Assembly (NCBI RefSeq): GCF_040581485.1
Contig: NC_090135.1
Span: 2,349,001-2,413,000, forward strand
Source: Linepithema humile
Taxonomy: Eukaryota; Arthropoda; Insecta; Hymenoptera; Formicidae
Length of the DNA: 64,000 bases
Direction of reading: 5' to 3'
The notes below the pieces were generated by a model. It was not told the DNA's origin and did no database searches. It saw nothing but the letters and a program-made list of their open reading frames with translations. Each line of letters opens with the position of its first letter. The stretch's first letter is position 1. Below, in pieces: positions 38,549 to 49,209 of the stretch. The translations under genes were made by a program, and so were the position numbers.

Positions 38549-39248
38549 AAGCAGCGTTCTCACGGTGGATTATTTTCCACCGATAGACTTGAGCGATGGG
38601 GACTACGAGCTCGGCCTAACCACGATGGAGACCTACAACACGATTCCGAACGTGACGGTAGCGAACGATAAATTTTATTTCGACGACAATGACGAAGAAA
38701 TTACAATTCCCGAAGGATTGTACGAACTGGACGCCATTGCTTCTTATCTGAAACGCGCGATACTGCAAAAACGAGGAAAAGGCGAAGAGCAGGATTATCC
38801 ATTGTCACTTCGTCCCAACGTTAATACCATGAGGAGTGAAATCATGTGCGCTTTTCGGATAAATTTCGCCAAACCGAATACCATCGGACCATTGTTGGGA
38901 TTTTCGACGGATCGTATACTGGAACCGAGAAAGTGGTACGAATCAGACTCCTCGGTAAACATCATCAACGTAAACATTATTCGAGTGGAATACAGCATTA
39001 CCGCGGGTGCGTACGCCAACGACAAGTCGGTGCACACGATACACGAATTTTCACCGAACGTGCCTCCGGGATATAAAGTCTCGGAAACACCGGCGCAAAT
39101 CATTTACCTTCTGGTCATCGCGAGGAGTGTTACCGATATCACCTTGCGTGTGGTGGATCAAGACGGACGATTGATCGACTTTCGCGGAGAGGAGATTACC
39201 ATCAGACTGCACTTGCGGCGACGCGGTGCGAGGATATGCTCGTGTTGA
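38520..39248 (+). CDS. penton/minor capsid-like protein, outer
   Basis: 242 aa, a few residues from the left-arm copy. 29-nt overlap with the upstream gene. Confidence 0.6.
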   Translation: MSLTLTLSGKSSVLTVDYFPPIDLSDGDYELGLTTMETYNTIPNVTVANDKFYFDDNDEEITIPEGLYELDAIASYLKRAILQKRGKGEEQDYPLSLRPNVNTMRSEIMCAFRINFAKPNTIGPLLGFSTDRILEPRKWYESDSSVNIINVNIIRVEYSITAGAYANDKSVHTIHEFSPNVPPGYKVSETPAQIIYLLVIARSVTDITLRVVDQDGRLIDFRGEEITIRLHLRRRGARICSC

Positions 39249-39346
39249 ACGAACAGCGAGTGATTGAGAGAGCAACGAAAATTGTGAAAAAATCACCATT
39301 CAAGAGGCTCAGTACGACGAACGTAAACTTTTTACAATCGTTGTGA
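39236..39346 (+). CDS. 43-aa-type microprotein, shortened by TGA, outer
   Basis: Same ORF as in the inner arms, but a TGA at 39344-39346 stops it at 36 aa, losing the GFVVRNA end. Confidence 0.45.
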   Translation: MLVLNEQRVIERATKIVKKSPFKRLSTTNVNFLQSL

Positions 39347-39371
39347 TTCGTTGTGAGAAACGCTTAAAGAG

Positions 39372-40574
39372 ATGGATATACTTGACATCGTTGACGAGCC
39401 CGTCTTCGACGAGCGTATCGTGAAATATGAGATGCACACGTACAATCCGTACGCTAACACGACGTTGGGACACAGCGACGAGATACGAATACCTATACAA
39501 CAACAGGATTTGTACACGTTGCCGTGTGAGAGTTTTCTCTACGTTGAAGGAAAACTCGTTATGAATCCTACCGGTGAGAATAGAGATGTCGTGTGTATTA
39601 TGGGAAATAATTGTGTCGCGTTCATGTTTGAAGAAATGCGATACGAGCTCGACGGAGTTGAAATCGATCGTAACAGAAACGTTGGAATAACAACGACGAT
39701 CAAAAATTATATATCGCTGACGACGGAGAAGAGCAAGATGCTGAAATACGCATCGTGGAATCCGAATGGATATTCGTTGATCGATGGAAACTTTAATTTT
39801 TGCGTTCCGCTCAATGCTCTTTTAGGATTCTGCGAGGACTACAAGCGCATCGTGATCAACGCTCGTCACGAACTTGTATTGATACGATTGCGCAACGATA
39901 ACAATTGTCTCGTAGGACGAGCCGGTGCGAATCCGACGATCGAGCTACTCAAGATACAGTGGCGAATGCCTCACGTATCTCTGAGCGAAGTCAACAAGCT
40001 GTCTCTTCTTCGAACTTTGGAAAGCGGACGATATCTGAGCGTGTGCTTCCGTTCGTGGGATCTGTACGAGTTTCCTCTGCTGCAAAACACGACCAAGCAT
40101 TCCTGGGCGATCAAAGCCGCGACGCAATTGGAAAAACCGCGATACGTAATCTTCGCTCTCCAAACCGGTCGAAAAAACGTACTGTCTGAAAACGCTGCGC
40201 AATTTGACGATTGTAAACTCACCAATGTGAGACTGCATCTGAATTCAGATTTTTATCCGTACGACGACATGAACTTGGATTTCGACAAGAGTCGATACGC
40301 TATACTGTACAACATGTATGCGCGTTTCCGCAAAGCCTATTACGGACAGGACGATACGTATTTGGATATCGATGATTTCTTGATAACCGGTCCGTTCGTA
40401 GTCATAGATTGTTCGCGACAAAACGACTCTGTCAAGAACGCCACCGTCGACGTGCGAATAGAATTTGATTGTAAGGAAAATATACCGGCCAACACCACCG
40501 CCTATTGTCTCGTTATACACGATCGAATGGTCGAATATAATCCATTGAACAACATTGTGCGCAGACTCGTGTGA
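39372..40574 (+). CDS. major capsid protein candidate, outer
   Basis: 400 aa, full length, about 16 scattered substitutions relative to the inner copies, no breaks. Confidence 0.65.
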   Translation: MDILDIVDEPVFDERIVKYEMHTYNPYANTTLGHSDEIRIPIQQQDLYTLPCESFLYVEGKLVMNPTGENRDVVCIMGNNCVAFMFEEMRYELDGVEIDRNRNVGITTTIKNYISLTTEKSKMLKYASWNPNGYSLIDGNFNFCVPLNALLGFCEDYKRIVINARHELVLIRLRNDNNCLVGRAGANPTIELLKIQWRMPHVSLSEVNKLSLLRTLESGRYLSVCFRSWDLYEFPLLQNTTKHSWAIKAATQLEKPRYVIFALQTGRKNVLSENAAQFDDCKLTNVRLHLNSDFYPYDDMNLDFDKSRYAILYNMYARFRKAYYGQDDTYLDIDDFLITGPFVVIDCSRQNDSVKNATVDVRIEFDCKENIPANTTAYCLVIHDRMVEYNPLNNIVRRLV

Positions 40575-40607
40575 AAAGTTATAAATTAGACGTGTGCGTA
40601 CGCGGAC

Positions 40608-41129
40608 ATGTCAGTTTTCCGACGATCGACGACGATGTCGAACGTACCAATTTTCGTCGACTTGCAAGGTTACGCGTTCAACAACATTTTTATCGTGAAA
40701 GAAGCAGCGGTACTTCGAGATGGCGAAACGCTGTCTCATTACGTATTTCGTGAACACGTACCGTGGTATCTGTTGACGAAATCGGAAAAATCGTTGGTGT
40801 GTTGGTTACGGATACACCATCACGGCTTCCGATGGGAAGATGGACACGTCTCGTACAGTCGGATGAAAAGCCTCATCAACAACGCCATTGGTACGGAACC
40901 GCCTCTGATATACGTGAAAGGACTCGAGAAGAAAAAGTGGCTGTGCGAGATTTTGGAAGATGATGTAGAGATCGAAACGATCGATGCGGATTACGAAGAT
41001 ATCGCACGCCTGACGAACTTGGATGTAATCGGAACCTTGCGCTGCGCGTATCACACGAAACATTGCGCTATGCAGAATGTTTGCAAATTGTACAAGTGGT
41101 GGTTTGAGCGTAACAAACGTGTAACATAA
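40608..41129 (+). CDS. 180-aa-type conserved Polinton protein, outer (173 aa)
   Basis: Same family as the inner 180-aa protein; the ATG is four codons further in and one Trp of the WWW run is missing. Followed by four tandem copies of AATAAAATGATTTATATT, which supply polyadenylation signals. Confidence 0.55.
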   Translation: MSVFRRSTTMSNVPIFVDLQGYAFNNIFIVKEAAVLRDGETLSHYVFREHVPWYLLTKSEKSLVCWLRIHHHGFRWEDGHVSYSRMKSLINNAIGTEPPLIYVKGLEKKKWLCEILEDDVEIETIDADYEDIARLTNLDVIGTLRCAYHTKHCAMQNVCKLYKWWFERNKRVT

Positions 41130-41189
41130 CAATGATTTATATTAATAAAATGATTTATATTAATAAAATGATTTATATTAATAAAATGA

Positions 41190-41290
41190 TTTATATCGTA
41201 CGACTTTTATTCCACCACAGTTATACGATCCTCGTGACATATGATCTGTCGCTTATCTCGCAGTAGGATAGGTCAGTGAATAGGATGGGA
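41190..41290. repeat. ACGACTTTTATTCCACC... conserved block, first copy
   Basis: A ~95-bp unit including CTTATCTCGCAGTAGGATAG; repeated at 42175-42240 (partial) and 42955-43050. Part of a local segmental duplication. Confidence 0.65.
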
Positions 41291-41639
41291 AAAGTCTGGT
41301 AAAAAAATAAAAAATTAATTTATTAAATATGAATAATATTTATTAAAAAAACAATAAAAAAAAATATATGTACATTTAAGCAAACAAAATTTTTTTTTTT
41401 AATTGCAAAAAAAGTTCGTTCCTCGCGAGGAATCGACTGGCGAAACCGACGACTTCGAAAGCGCGCCGCAGGAACCACGCCCGACCAAGTTTCCTCCGAC
41501 TCTTCTTCTCTACCACCTGTTTGAACTGCAAAAAGTCAAAATTTAAAAAAAAAATTAATGAATTAATTAAAAAATTTGAGTATGAAAATACTCACCTCTC
41601 GATTTTCTTCTTTTTATTTTACTCCCCCGTTTGAAAATT

Positions 41640-41833
41640 CTAATCGGAAGAGTAAGACATCACAGGGGGGCTGTATCCTGTGAAAATTTTAATGTTTAAA
41701 AAAAATTCAAACATAAAAGTAACTGTAAAAATTTTCAATCTTTCTTACCTCTGTCACCCATTCCCCATCCGTCTTGCGTGTAGCCTTCCTCATCCCGTTT
41801 CGCCAGGACGATAGGCCAGCGTATGATATTTCC
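41640..41833 (-). CDS. exon-like coding segment of an unrecognised spliced gene (partial)
   Basis: Two exon-like pieces, 41749-41833 and 41640-41677, joined by GTAAGA...CACAG, read RWPIVLAKRDEEGYTQDG then GYSPPVMSYSSD and stop. A further intron (GTGAGT at 41595 to GCAG at 41526) would fall in the 3' UTR. The 5' end is lost in the tandem repeats. Family unknown; low confidence. Confidence 0.35.
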
Positions 41834-41837
41834 ATCT

Positions 41838-42420
41838 ATTCAACGTCTATCGTACGTCTTTTAACGTCAATCGAACTACTTTTAACATCTATGTAACATC
41901 TTTTAACGTATTGTTGAACGTCTTACGTACAACTTTTAACATCTATTGTACGTCTTTGAACGTCAATCGAACTACTTTTAACATCTATTGAACGTCTATC
42001 GTACGCCTCTCGTACATCTTTGAACGTCTATCGTACGTCTTTGAACGTCTATCGAACGTCTCTCGTACGTCTATCGAACGTGTATTGTACGTCTTTGAAC
42101 GTCTATCGTACGTCTTTGAACGTCTATTGAACATCTATGGAACGTCTATCGTACATCTTTGAACATCTCTCGTATGATTTTTATTCCACCTCAGTTATAC
42201 GATCCTCGTGATATATGCTCTGTCGCTTATCTCGCGAAGAGATTATTCGTAAGAACATCTATCGTACGTCTTTTTGAACGTCTATCGAACGTCTTTGAAC
42301 GTCTATCGAACGTCTTTTAACGTATTGTTGAACATCTTACGTACATCTTTTGTACATCTTTTCAACATTACTTAAACCATTTTTAACATCTATCGAACGT
42401 ATTTTAACGTTTATTACTAC
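41838..42420. repeat. ACGTCTATCG-type tandem repeat array, outer (two blocks)
   Basis: 41838-42175 and 42250-42420, split by a partial copy of the conserved block. Same units as the inner arrays, again upstream of the 49-aa gene promoter. Confidence 0.75.
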
Positions 42421-42450
42421 AGCGAAATTGACGTTTTTTGCGTCGAGCTG

Positions 42451-42486
42451 TATATAAGGTGTGCGGAAGAGAGTAATTTATCAGTT
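42451..42486 (+). promoter_or_regulatory. core promoter of the 49-aa gene, outer
   Basis: TATATAAG 42451-42458; TCAGTT 42481-42486. Confidence 0.65.
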
Positions 42487-42522
42487 CAAAGTGTGCATGC
42501 GGTGGAGAAAAAAGTATAGAAA

Positions 42523-42672
42523 ATGGAGCGTGATCAGAATAGAAAAAATTCCGAATACGAGAAGTGTAAAGATTGCGGAGTGTACCACAAGCCGATAGCT
42601 GTGGTCGAGCCTCGTCCGAGGACGACTCAAGCGCCTCCCCCCGTTCCCCCTCGTAATCGTGAAAGGCGTTAG
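42523..42672 (+). CDS. 49-aa zinc-ribbon-like, proline-rich microprotein, outer
   Basis: Same 49-aa protein as in the inner arms; the frame and CxxC-x4-H and PPPVPP motifs are kept. Confidence 0.6.
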   Translation: MERDQNRKNSEYEKCKDCGVYHKPIAVVEPRPRTTQAPPPVPPRNRERR

Positions 42673-43256
42673 AGGCTCAGTTGAAACAATTTTTTTTTTT
42701 CATCTATGTAACATCTTTTACAAAATTATGAATAAAATTTGTTAATATTAATCTTATTGCGATTTTTTATCCTTTCACCTCCCATCCTTAAATTACATAT
42801 TAAGTTTAGATTAGAGTTCCTATTAAATTTATATTTTACCGCGGATAATTCGTATTAAAAAGAAAACTTAAAGTATATTATTGGTGTTTAGAATAAATGT
42901 ATAACTTAATTATTTCACTCTATATCATTCGTCGTAAATAAAAGAAAAAATGATTTATATCGTACAACTTTTATTCCACCTCAGTTATACGATCCTCGTA
43001 ACATATGATCTGTCGCTTATCTCGCGGTAGGATAGGTCAGTGAATAAGATGAGGCACAGGAATAATAATTCAAATTATTTTTATTTAATATAAGTTTATT
43101 TTAATAAAACTTTTGAAATTGTTTATTTACATGGTCCGCTACAACGGTGTAACTTGACTCGCGATAAGTCGGTACAATCGACGCGTTCTCTTATATTACT
43201 ACAGCGGGATGATGATAAAAAAAAAACTTTAATTTTAAATATAAAAATTTTTTATT
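42673..43256. other. AT-rich spacer with second conserved block
   Basis: Mostly AT-rich. It carries the repeated unit GTACAACTTTTATTCCACC...GCGGTAGGATAGGTCAG at 42955-43050. No gene seen. Confidence 0.5.
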
Positions 43257-43508
43257 TCAATATTCGCATACAAACATTTCCGACATTTCGTCGGCATCGA
43301 CACAACACATCAACTGTACGATGCCTAAGTACTCGACTTGCGTCTTACATTTTGATAACAATTTTTCGAAGCGATCCCGACCATACGTCTGATACAATTG
43401 TCGAATATACTTCTCCGGAAGCGGTAGATCGCTCAATAGGTATCTGCTTGCGACGTTCTGGTTTATGACCTTCCTGGCGAGTTCGACGAGACTCCTCGGC
43501 TGTCGCAT
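43257..43508 (-). CDS. 83-aa ORF, likely second part of the right TIR-proximal gene
   Basis: Protein-like ORF (SLVELARKVI, LPLPEKYIRQLYQTYGRDRF). It follows an intron-like interval (donor GTGAGA at 43599, acceptor TTTCAG near 43521), but a simple join from the upstream ORF is out of frame, so either the junction differs or a shift has occurred. Unknown function. Confidence 0.45.
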   Translation of the reverse strand: MRQPRSLVELARKVINQNVASRYLLSDLPLPEKYIRQLYQTYGRDRFEKLLSKCKTQVEYLGIVQLMCCVDADEMSEMFVCEY

Positions 43509-43565
43509 CGTGGTGATCCTGAAACATTTTACAATACACCTAAATATCTACTCGCTGAATATTTC

Positions 43566-43856
43566 TCACTTTCTATTTTTAGAGATATTTTTCTCACCTA
43601 ATTCGCACAGAGTGCAATCTTTAACGTATGGCGCGGGTCCGTCGATGTGGTCGCGCTGCCACGGTTGATTGTGATGTTCCTTGCACCGACGGTAACCCTG
43701 CACTTCCGGGTCCACTCTTACGTGTTCCGGAAGTTTCTCCCACACTTGGTCCACGAACCGAGCAAACTTGCTTAATAAAATCACCTTTGGCACAAATTCT
43801 AACTCCGCTGCTGTTAAATTGAGAATATCGCGTTCATCCGAGAGTGCGATGAACAT
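43566..43856 (-). CDS. right TIR-proximal gene, first part (unknown, Cys/His-rich end)
   Basis: Begins MFIALSDERDILNL; the C-terminal part has RRCKEHH...DCTLCELG, a possible zinc site. The first exon probably ends at 43600. A homologue starts in the Polinton remnant (51959-52255), which shows the gene is conserved next to Polinton ends. Function unknown. Confidence 0.55.
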   Translation of the reverse strand: MFIALSDERDILNLTAAELEFVPKVILLSKFARFVDQVWEKLPEHVRVDPEVQGYRRCKEHHNQPWQRDHIDGPAPYVKDCTLCELGEKNISKNRK

Positions 43857-43888
43857 TTCGACTGTTATACCACTCGTTCTTCGCGGGC

Positions 43889-43896
43889 CTTATATA
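43889..43896 (-). promoter_or_regulatory. TATA box of the right TIR-proximal gene
   Basis: Minus-strand TATATAAG ~35 bp before the ATG, with ACAGTCG as a weak initiator. Confidence 0.5.
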
Positions 43897-44010
43897 CCCT
43901 TATTGTATAAACATTGCGATGATGCATTCCGACAACATGGCGCTCCACTTTGATGCGCAGAGAAAAACCAAAGGATCTAAACAGTTCTCGGAATCCTTTA
44001 ACAATGATAC

Positions 44011-44353
44011 ATTCCGACAACATGGCGCTCCACTTTGATGCGCAGAGAAGAACCAAAGGATCTAAACAGTTCTCTTTCCAATAAACAATCCCTATCTCTT
44101 CCAGGAATCCTTATCTCTCGACGACTAATGTTTGTATTAACAATCCTTATCTTATCTCTTCCGGGAATCCCGGAAATCCCCCACTTCCAGGAATTATTGT
44201 TATCTGATACCCCCCACCACTCCTAAATTTCCCCCTCTCCTCCAAAACGATGACGTCATTACCCCCTCCACTGTTATCTGATACCCCTCTTCCCCTCTTC
44301 ACCCGCACCCCCCTCATTGCCCCATGGGTTAGAACCGGCATAGTATAACTACT
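44011..44353 (-). repeat. outer Polinton right terminal inverted repeat (343 bp)
   Basis: Inverse of 1671-2013. A ~70-bp part (CCGACAACATGGCGCTCCACTTTGATGCG...) is repeated again at 43927-43992, internal to the TIR. Confidence 0.85.
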
Positions 44354-44356
44354 TTA

Positions 44357-44575
44357 GTGCAACAACACATCGAATTATACGATCTTTCCCATCCAAAATA
44401 TCTTGATGGAATTTATAAAGAAAAACTGTGGCAGAGTATTTCTCAAGAACTTGACCAACCAGGTAATTTTACTCATGATAAATATTATTTTACAAATAAA
44501 TTTTTATATTCATTAAACATCATTTTATTTGAAGAAAAAATACACAATTCTCTTCAAAAATTTATACATATGTAG
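44357..44575 (+). pseudogene. MADF fragment of Harbinger copy B
   Basis: Continues the MADF frame cut by the Polinton at codon ~17 (QQHIELYDLSHPKYLDG). It diverges from MADF after DQPG as in copy A. Confidence 0.55.
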
Positions 44576-45017
44576 GAACGTGTTTTCGCTAGCCGGTTCT
44601 CTCCATCTTGTATATTGTTTTCGTATTTTATTATCAATTAAATTGAGTAACACATTAAAAGCATGTTCTGACATTCTAAAATATTGATAAAATTTAGTTG
44701 CATCATCAAAAAATTCTTTATATGTAAAATGTAAAAAATTCTTCTTTTGTTTTTCGTTTTGTCCATGCTTTATGAACCCATAAAATCCGTTTTTTTTTTT
44801 TTTTTAAGATTTCTTTTCGTCTAAAATTAATGCTATTACCGCTAATTCGTTTATCGATAGCTCTGCCATGTTCACAGTTCAGATGTATGTCTCAAGACTG
44901 ATGTTTCAAAATATTCACGGATGCGAGCCGGATATGTGTAAATACTCATATCGAATCTTGCCGGTACGGTACGGACACGGTACGGATACGGTACGGATAT
45001 GTATAAACGGACCTTTA

Positions 45018-45718
45018 TTCGTGTTATTGGTTGCATAGATTGCACTCATATCAGAGTTCAATCATATGGTAAGAGAAATTTATTTTTAAATCACTCATCT
45101 TTATAATATAGCCATAAAAGCATATATCCTTTAAACACTTTTTTTCACTCTTTATTCTTAGGTGGAGAAGATAGTGAGTTGTATCGTAATAGAAAAGGCT
45201 ATTTTTCTTTAAACGTACAAGTAATTACGAACGCAAAATTTGATATAATCGATATAGTAGCGCGTTGGCCAGGATCTACACATGACTCAACAATATTTAA
45301 CCATTCAAGAATCAAGAGTTTGTTTGAGGCAAATAGATTCAATGATGGATTACTTCTCGGAGATTCTGGCTATCCGTATTTATCATATTTAATGACTCCG
45401 TTATTACATCCTTCAACACCAGCAGAACATTTGTATAATGAAGCTCAAATTCGGACACGCTCAACAATTGAAAGGTGTTTTGGGATTTGGAAACGAAGAT
45501 TTGCTGTTTTGTCTATTGGATCACGTTTTCAAACAGTTGAAAAGATATTACCTATTATTACAGCAACAGCCATATTACACAATATTGCCCAGCAAGAAAA
45601 TGAATATTTAGTTAATCCTGAAATATATAATAATGTTATCGCAGAAATACAGAATTTGGATAATAGAAACATCAATGATGAACGGCAGCATCTAATTATG
45701 GAATATTTTGAAAGGTAA
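45018..45718 (+). pseudogene. HARBI1-type transposase, catalytic DDE part
   Basis: Exon 45018-45068, intron 45069-45161 (GTAAGA...CTTAG), exon 45162-45718. It reads VIGCIDCTH (first D), RWPGSTHDSTIFNHS (second D region) and RTRSTIERCFGIWKRRF (E), the full DDE_Tnp_4 pattern. It continues the 5' part at 111-344 across the 44.7 kb insertion. Catalytic residues look intact, but the gene is split. Confidence 0.8.
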
Positions 45719-45990
45719 TAAAAATTTGATCAAAAGTACTCATACTGTTTATATGATTAATTTGATAATTAATATATTTTAATAATTACAGATTATTATA
45801 AAATACAACAACATATTTGAACATAAAGCAATAAACAAGACAGAGATAAATTTTATATATTTTGAATTTATTCAAAATAATAGCTATAAAATATAAGCTT
45901 TATGGAGAAAGTAACATAAAGAATTTTATTTTGTTTTATATTTTACGTACTTAGTAATAAATAAATGATACAATCATATAATGTTCTTTT
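45719..45990. other. AT-rich 3' flank of the Harbinger transposase
   Basis: No coding sequence or repeat recognised. Confidence 0.4.
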
Positions 45991-47330
45991 GTGTGAAACC
46001 GTGTGAGCTTTTCGAGCGCGGTATAGCTCGTCGGAATCCAGGTTCGGACGGTTGGGGGTGTGTCAAATAAGATATGCGTTTGGTTAATGATAAATCAGAA
46101 AACGTGTTTATTCAATTAAGTATGTTTGATGACTGTGTATGTACATGCGATGTGAAAGAATATACAAGCGATGGTGAAATGATTATTAAGCAACGGCTGA
46201 ATAATTATTTGAGCAGCGTGGAATAGATATAAAAGTATAGCAATGGTGAAATAAGTAACAGAATATTGATGCGATCGGTAGAGTAGCCACGGTGAAATAA
46301 TTATTTGGCAATGGCGAAATAATTCTTGAAGCGGCGTGAAATAAGTTCTACAAGTAGCGTGAAAATAAATATAAAGACGATGGTAAATAAGTTGATAATA
46401 AAATAATTATTTGAGCGGCGGTGAAATAATTATTTAAGGCGGCGTAAAATAAATGCGAAGTATACGTGAAAATAAATGCGAAGTATCGGCAATAATGAAA
46501 TAATTATTTGAGGCGACGATGGAATAATTATTTAGTATGACGTGAGGCGTCCTGGTGCGGTCGGCGAGAGCGCAAGCGCGGGCGATCGTGTCGCAACGGT
46601 TGATACAAGACGGAGCGCTTGTCGGTGAGTGCGTTCGTAGTATCGCGAGTCTGTTCGATCGTAGATCGATGCGGATTATTCGGCGGCGCGGATTGATCGA
46701 CGCGGTTTTGCCTGCCGGACGGATTACGGTTTTGAAATCCCGGCGAATAAACGCGATATAAGGACTTAGGCTGCCGATTACGCTCGGCGGGAGTACGAGG
46801 ATGCTCGTACGAAGGCGGAATTTTAGAACGGCGACTTAGCTAGGTACGCGGAAGTGCCCGCAATACGAAGTTCGGTGGCCTAGAGGAGTCAAGTACGCTC
46901 GGCGGGTATACGAATATATTCGTATGCAGGAGTCAAGAATACCGAGGACGCTCGGCGGTACACGAGGATACTCGTGTGTTGGCACAGGCATAGAATCCGA
47001 GTATGCTCGGTTTGGACTACGAGGACACTCGTAGCAGGATTGTTCGCTGTCTATTAGCGAATGGGATCTGGTGAGAAGACGTGCAGCCGGGCGTCTTTTA
47101 TACCCGGCTGGCAGCCGAACGGCTTTGAATCGGCAAGCATCGGCGGTTTCGGCGGCGAGTCCCCCCACAAAACGGAATTTCGGAACGGTCGGGTGTGGGG
47201 GATTTTCGGCGGTTGACCGCCGCTGTTTTGACAAAAAGCTTATCGACGCTCGATGCGCCCTTGGTGGGCTACGGACGATGGACGGTCCGTAGCCGTAACG
47301 ATGCAGCTTGCGGGCTGCACCGTTACATTT
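45991..47330. repeat. unclassified GC-rich repeat with degenerate arrays and hairpins (LTR-like?)
   Basis: First part (46140-46540): imperfect repeats of GAAATAATTATTTGAGCGGC. Second part (46760-47040): four 18-bp perfect or near-perfect palindromes after CGCTCGGCGG-like leaders. It starts near TGTGTGAAACCG and ends near CCGTTACA, which would fit a solo LTR, but no convincing duplication flanks it. No ORF with protein features. Confidence 0.4.
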
Positions 47331-47965
47331 GTATCACAATGTTTACATTTTTAACATATCTATTATATTTTCAGAGTAAGTTTAAACAATGAGAGTAAGT
47401 AAAATGCATGTTTTATATAAGATTTATTACATTTCTTTTAAACTAAAATACTAATTAACAGTCTTACTATTATATAAAAGTTGAATTCAAATCTCTTCTT
47501 TTTTGTAAAATAAAATAAATTTATATTTTATATGCAACATATCACATTTTTTATAAACTAATACTAGTTAATAGTTTTATTAAATAAACTCAAATACAAA
47601 ATAAAAATAAGTTGCAAATATTTTGATTTAAATCATTATTAATCACTATAATTGCTATTTTCTCTTTTTAATTATTTTTAATAACAATTATCTCTTTCCA
47701 AAATAAAAAAAAATTAACATAACTAAATATCTATTATCCGAAAGTTATCACATCAGTTTCTTTATAAACTAAAATACTAATTTTACTATAATTAGATTTA
47801 CTATAATTAAATCAAATTAAATAGAATTAATAAATTCAACAAATAAACATTAACACTCATATTGCAAAAATTTAAATTTGAATAATTATTAGATACTATT
47901 AATATATAAATATATTAAAATATTAATATATTAATATATTAAAAACTTTTTGGAACTTTTTTAAA
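47331..47965. other. AT-rich region, nothing recognised
   Basis: A/T-rich (roughly 80 percent by eye), no ORF of interest, no terminal repeats found. Confidence 0.5.
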
Positions 47966-48910
47966 TTATCTTAAAAGAGTTATGTTAGCTCTGTTCTCTT
48001 CAATCAATTTTTTCATTGCTTTTTCTTTTTCTATAGACACCTTTAATAATTTTATTTGTAATTTTTCTTTTTTAAGTTTAACTTTTAATAAGTCAATTTC
48101 ATGATGGTTTTTTTCCTTTTCATTTGTTTGCAATATATGTATTAATTCAGTCTTAGCTTTATTTATTGTGTCACTATTTTTGTCGAGTTGTATCTTTGAT
48201 TTCACATTTTTTGACAGTGTAGGTGAATTTTTAATTTGAAGCAGAGGACATTTTTGCGATTTTAAATTTTTGGCTCCCAAGATTTCCAATTATTAATTTC
48301 TTTATTTTTAAGTAAGTACTAAAAATTCGAAATATAAAATTTAGAATATATTAAAATTTCACAAATGTAAAAAATAATGTTATTTGTTCATAACTTACTG
48401 AAAATATTTCCGCTGAATCATTTTCTTCTTCTTGTGACATATTATCATTTTTATCTTGTAATATATTATCAACAGTACTTCTGACATTTTCAATACAGAA
48501 TCAAATGGATTAGATAATCCATTTACTGTGGTTTCACCCATAATTTCTCGGGCTCGTTCAAACAAGTCATTTTTTTTTAAATCCACTACACCTCCACCTG
48601 CAAATGCAATAAAAATTTATTAAATTAAAATCTTAATGGCAGTTTTAATAAATAAATTTACCTGTTCTATAACTTTCACGTTTTTCTGTTGCGCAGTATT
48701 TTCTTGTATCTCTTTTTATATTATCCCAACAAAGACGTAAACTTTTTTCAGATCTGATAATAGTTCTATTCTTATTGTACTCCATTGTTATATTTGTCCA
48801 TGCTTCTTCTTTTTGTAAAGAAGTTACATTATCAGTTATTTTGTTTTCAATAATGTGACGATAAAAAAAAATGATACTTAATAAATCATTCTTCTCAGAA
48901 ATCGTAAAAT
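47966..48910 (-). pseudogene. decayed Myb/SANT-like DNA-binding protein gene
   Basis: Likely exons on the minus strand: ~48910-48662 (KEEAWTNITMEYNKN, LRLCWDNIKRDTRK, the Myb/SANT-like zeste-type helix pattern), 48597-48399, and an ORF 47966-48289 ending in a Lys/Glu-rich coiled coil. Splice signals GTAAAT/GCAG and CAGTAAGTT are present. A frame change around 48500 and loss of the N-terminal end suggest decay. Such proteins are often transposon-derived. Confidence 0.5.
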
Positions 48911-49209
48911 TTTTTGTTTATTGCATTTTATCGATATTCTGCAAATTATTTATTATTTGTTTATTAAATAATTTCAATTTAATTAATTTTTCAAATTATT
49001 TACTGAAATAAATTCTTTATTTTTGAGTAAAATATGCTTACATTGGATGTAAATCCTGACCAGCGAGCTGCTATCAATTATATCCAATCTTGCGTTAGTA
49101 ATTACTCGTTTAGTACGTAACGAAAGATTAGGGTTAGGTACGCCAGAACTATAACTGAATTATATTCCCAAGTTAGCAACCCTGTAATCGCCGATTAAGT
49201 TAATCGGCG

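Larger units (their letters stand above)
1671..44353. mobile_element. Outer Polinton/Maverick (adintovirus-like) element, defective
   Basis: Both termini read AGTAGT and are flanked by the direct duplication TTAGTG (1665-1670 and 44354-44359). Six-base duplications and AG..CT termini are established Polinton hallmarks. Removing the inner element leaves about 16.1 kb, a normal Polinton size. Gene content is that of Polintons/adintoviruses: family B DNA polymerase, retroviral-type integrase with chromodomain, FtsK/A32-type ATPase, adenain-like protease, capsid proteins. Two core genes are broken: polB lacks its palm region and integrase has an in-frame stop. Confidence 0.88.
1326..45014. mobile_element. 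Harbinger-like element copy B, split by the Polinton
   Basis: The left end starts AGGTCCGTTTATACATATCC at 1326. The right end is the reverse complement ending at 45014, followed by TTA (45015-45017). Own sequence is only 1326-1670 and 44360-45014; everything between is the Polinton and its TTAGTG duplication. It lies head-to-head with copy A across a TTAA, so bases ~1031-1670 form an almost perfect ~290-bp-arm palindrome. Its MADF ORF has a TAA early in the left part. Confidence 0.75.

Noticed and set aside
45991..47330. Solo LTR call
   Set aside because: Ends look LTR-like (TG...CA) but I found no convincing target duplication or second copy; kept only as an unclassified repeat.
49120..49140. 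TTAGGGTTAGG-like stretch as interstitial telomere repeat
   Set aside because: Only one and a half units; no array.
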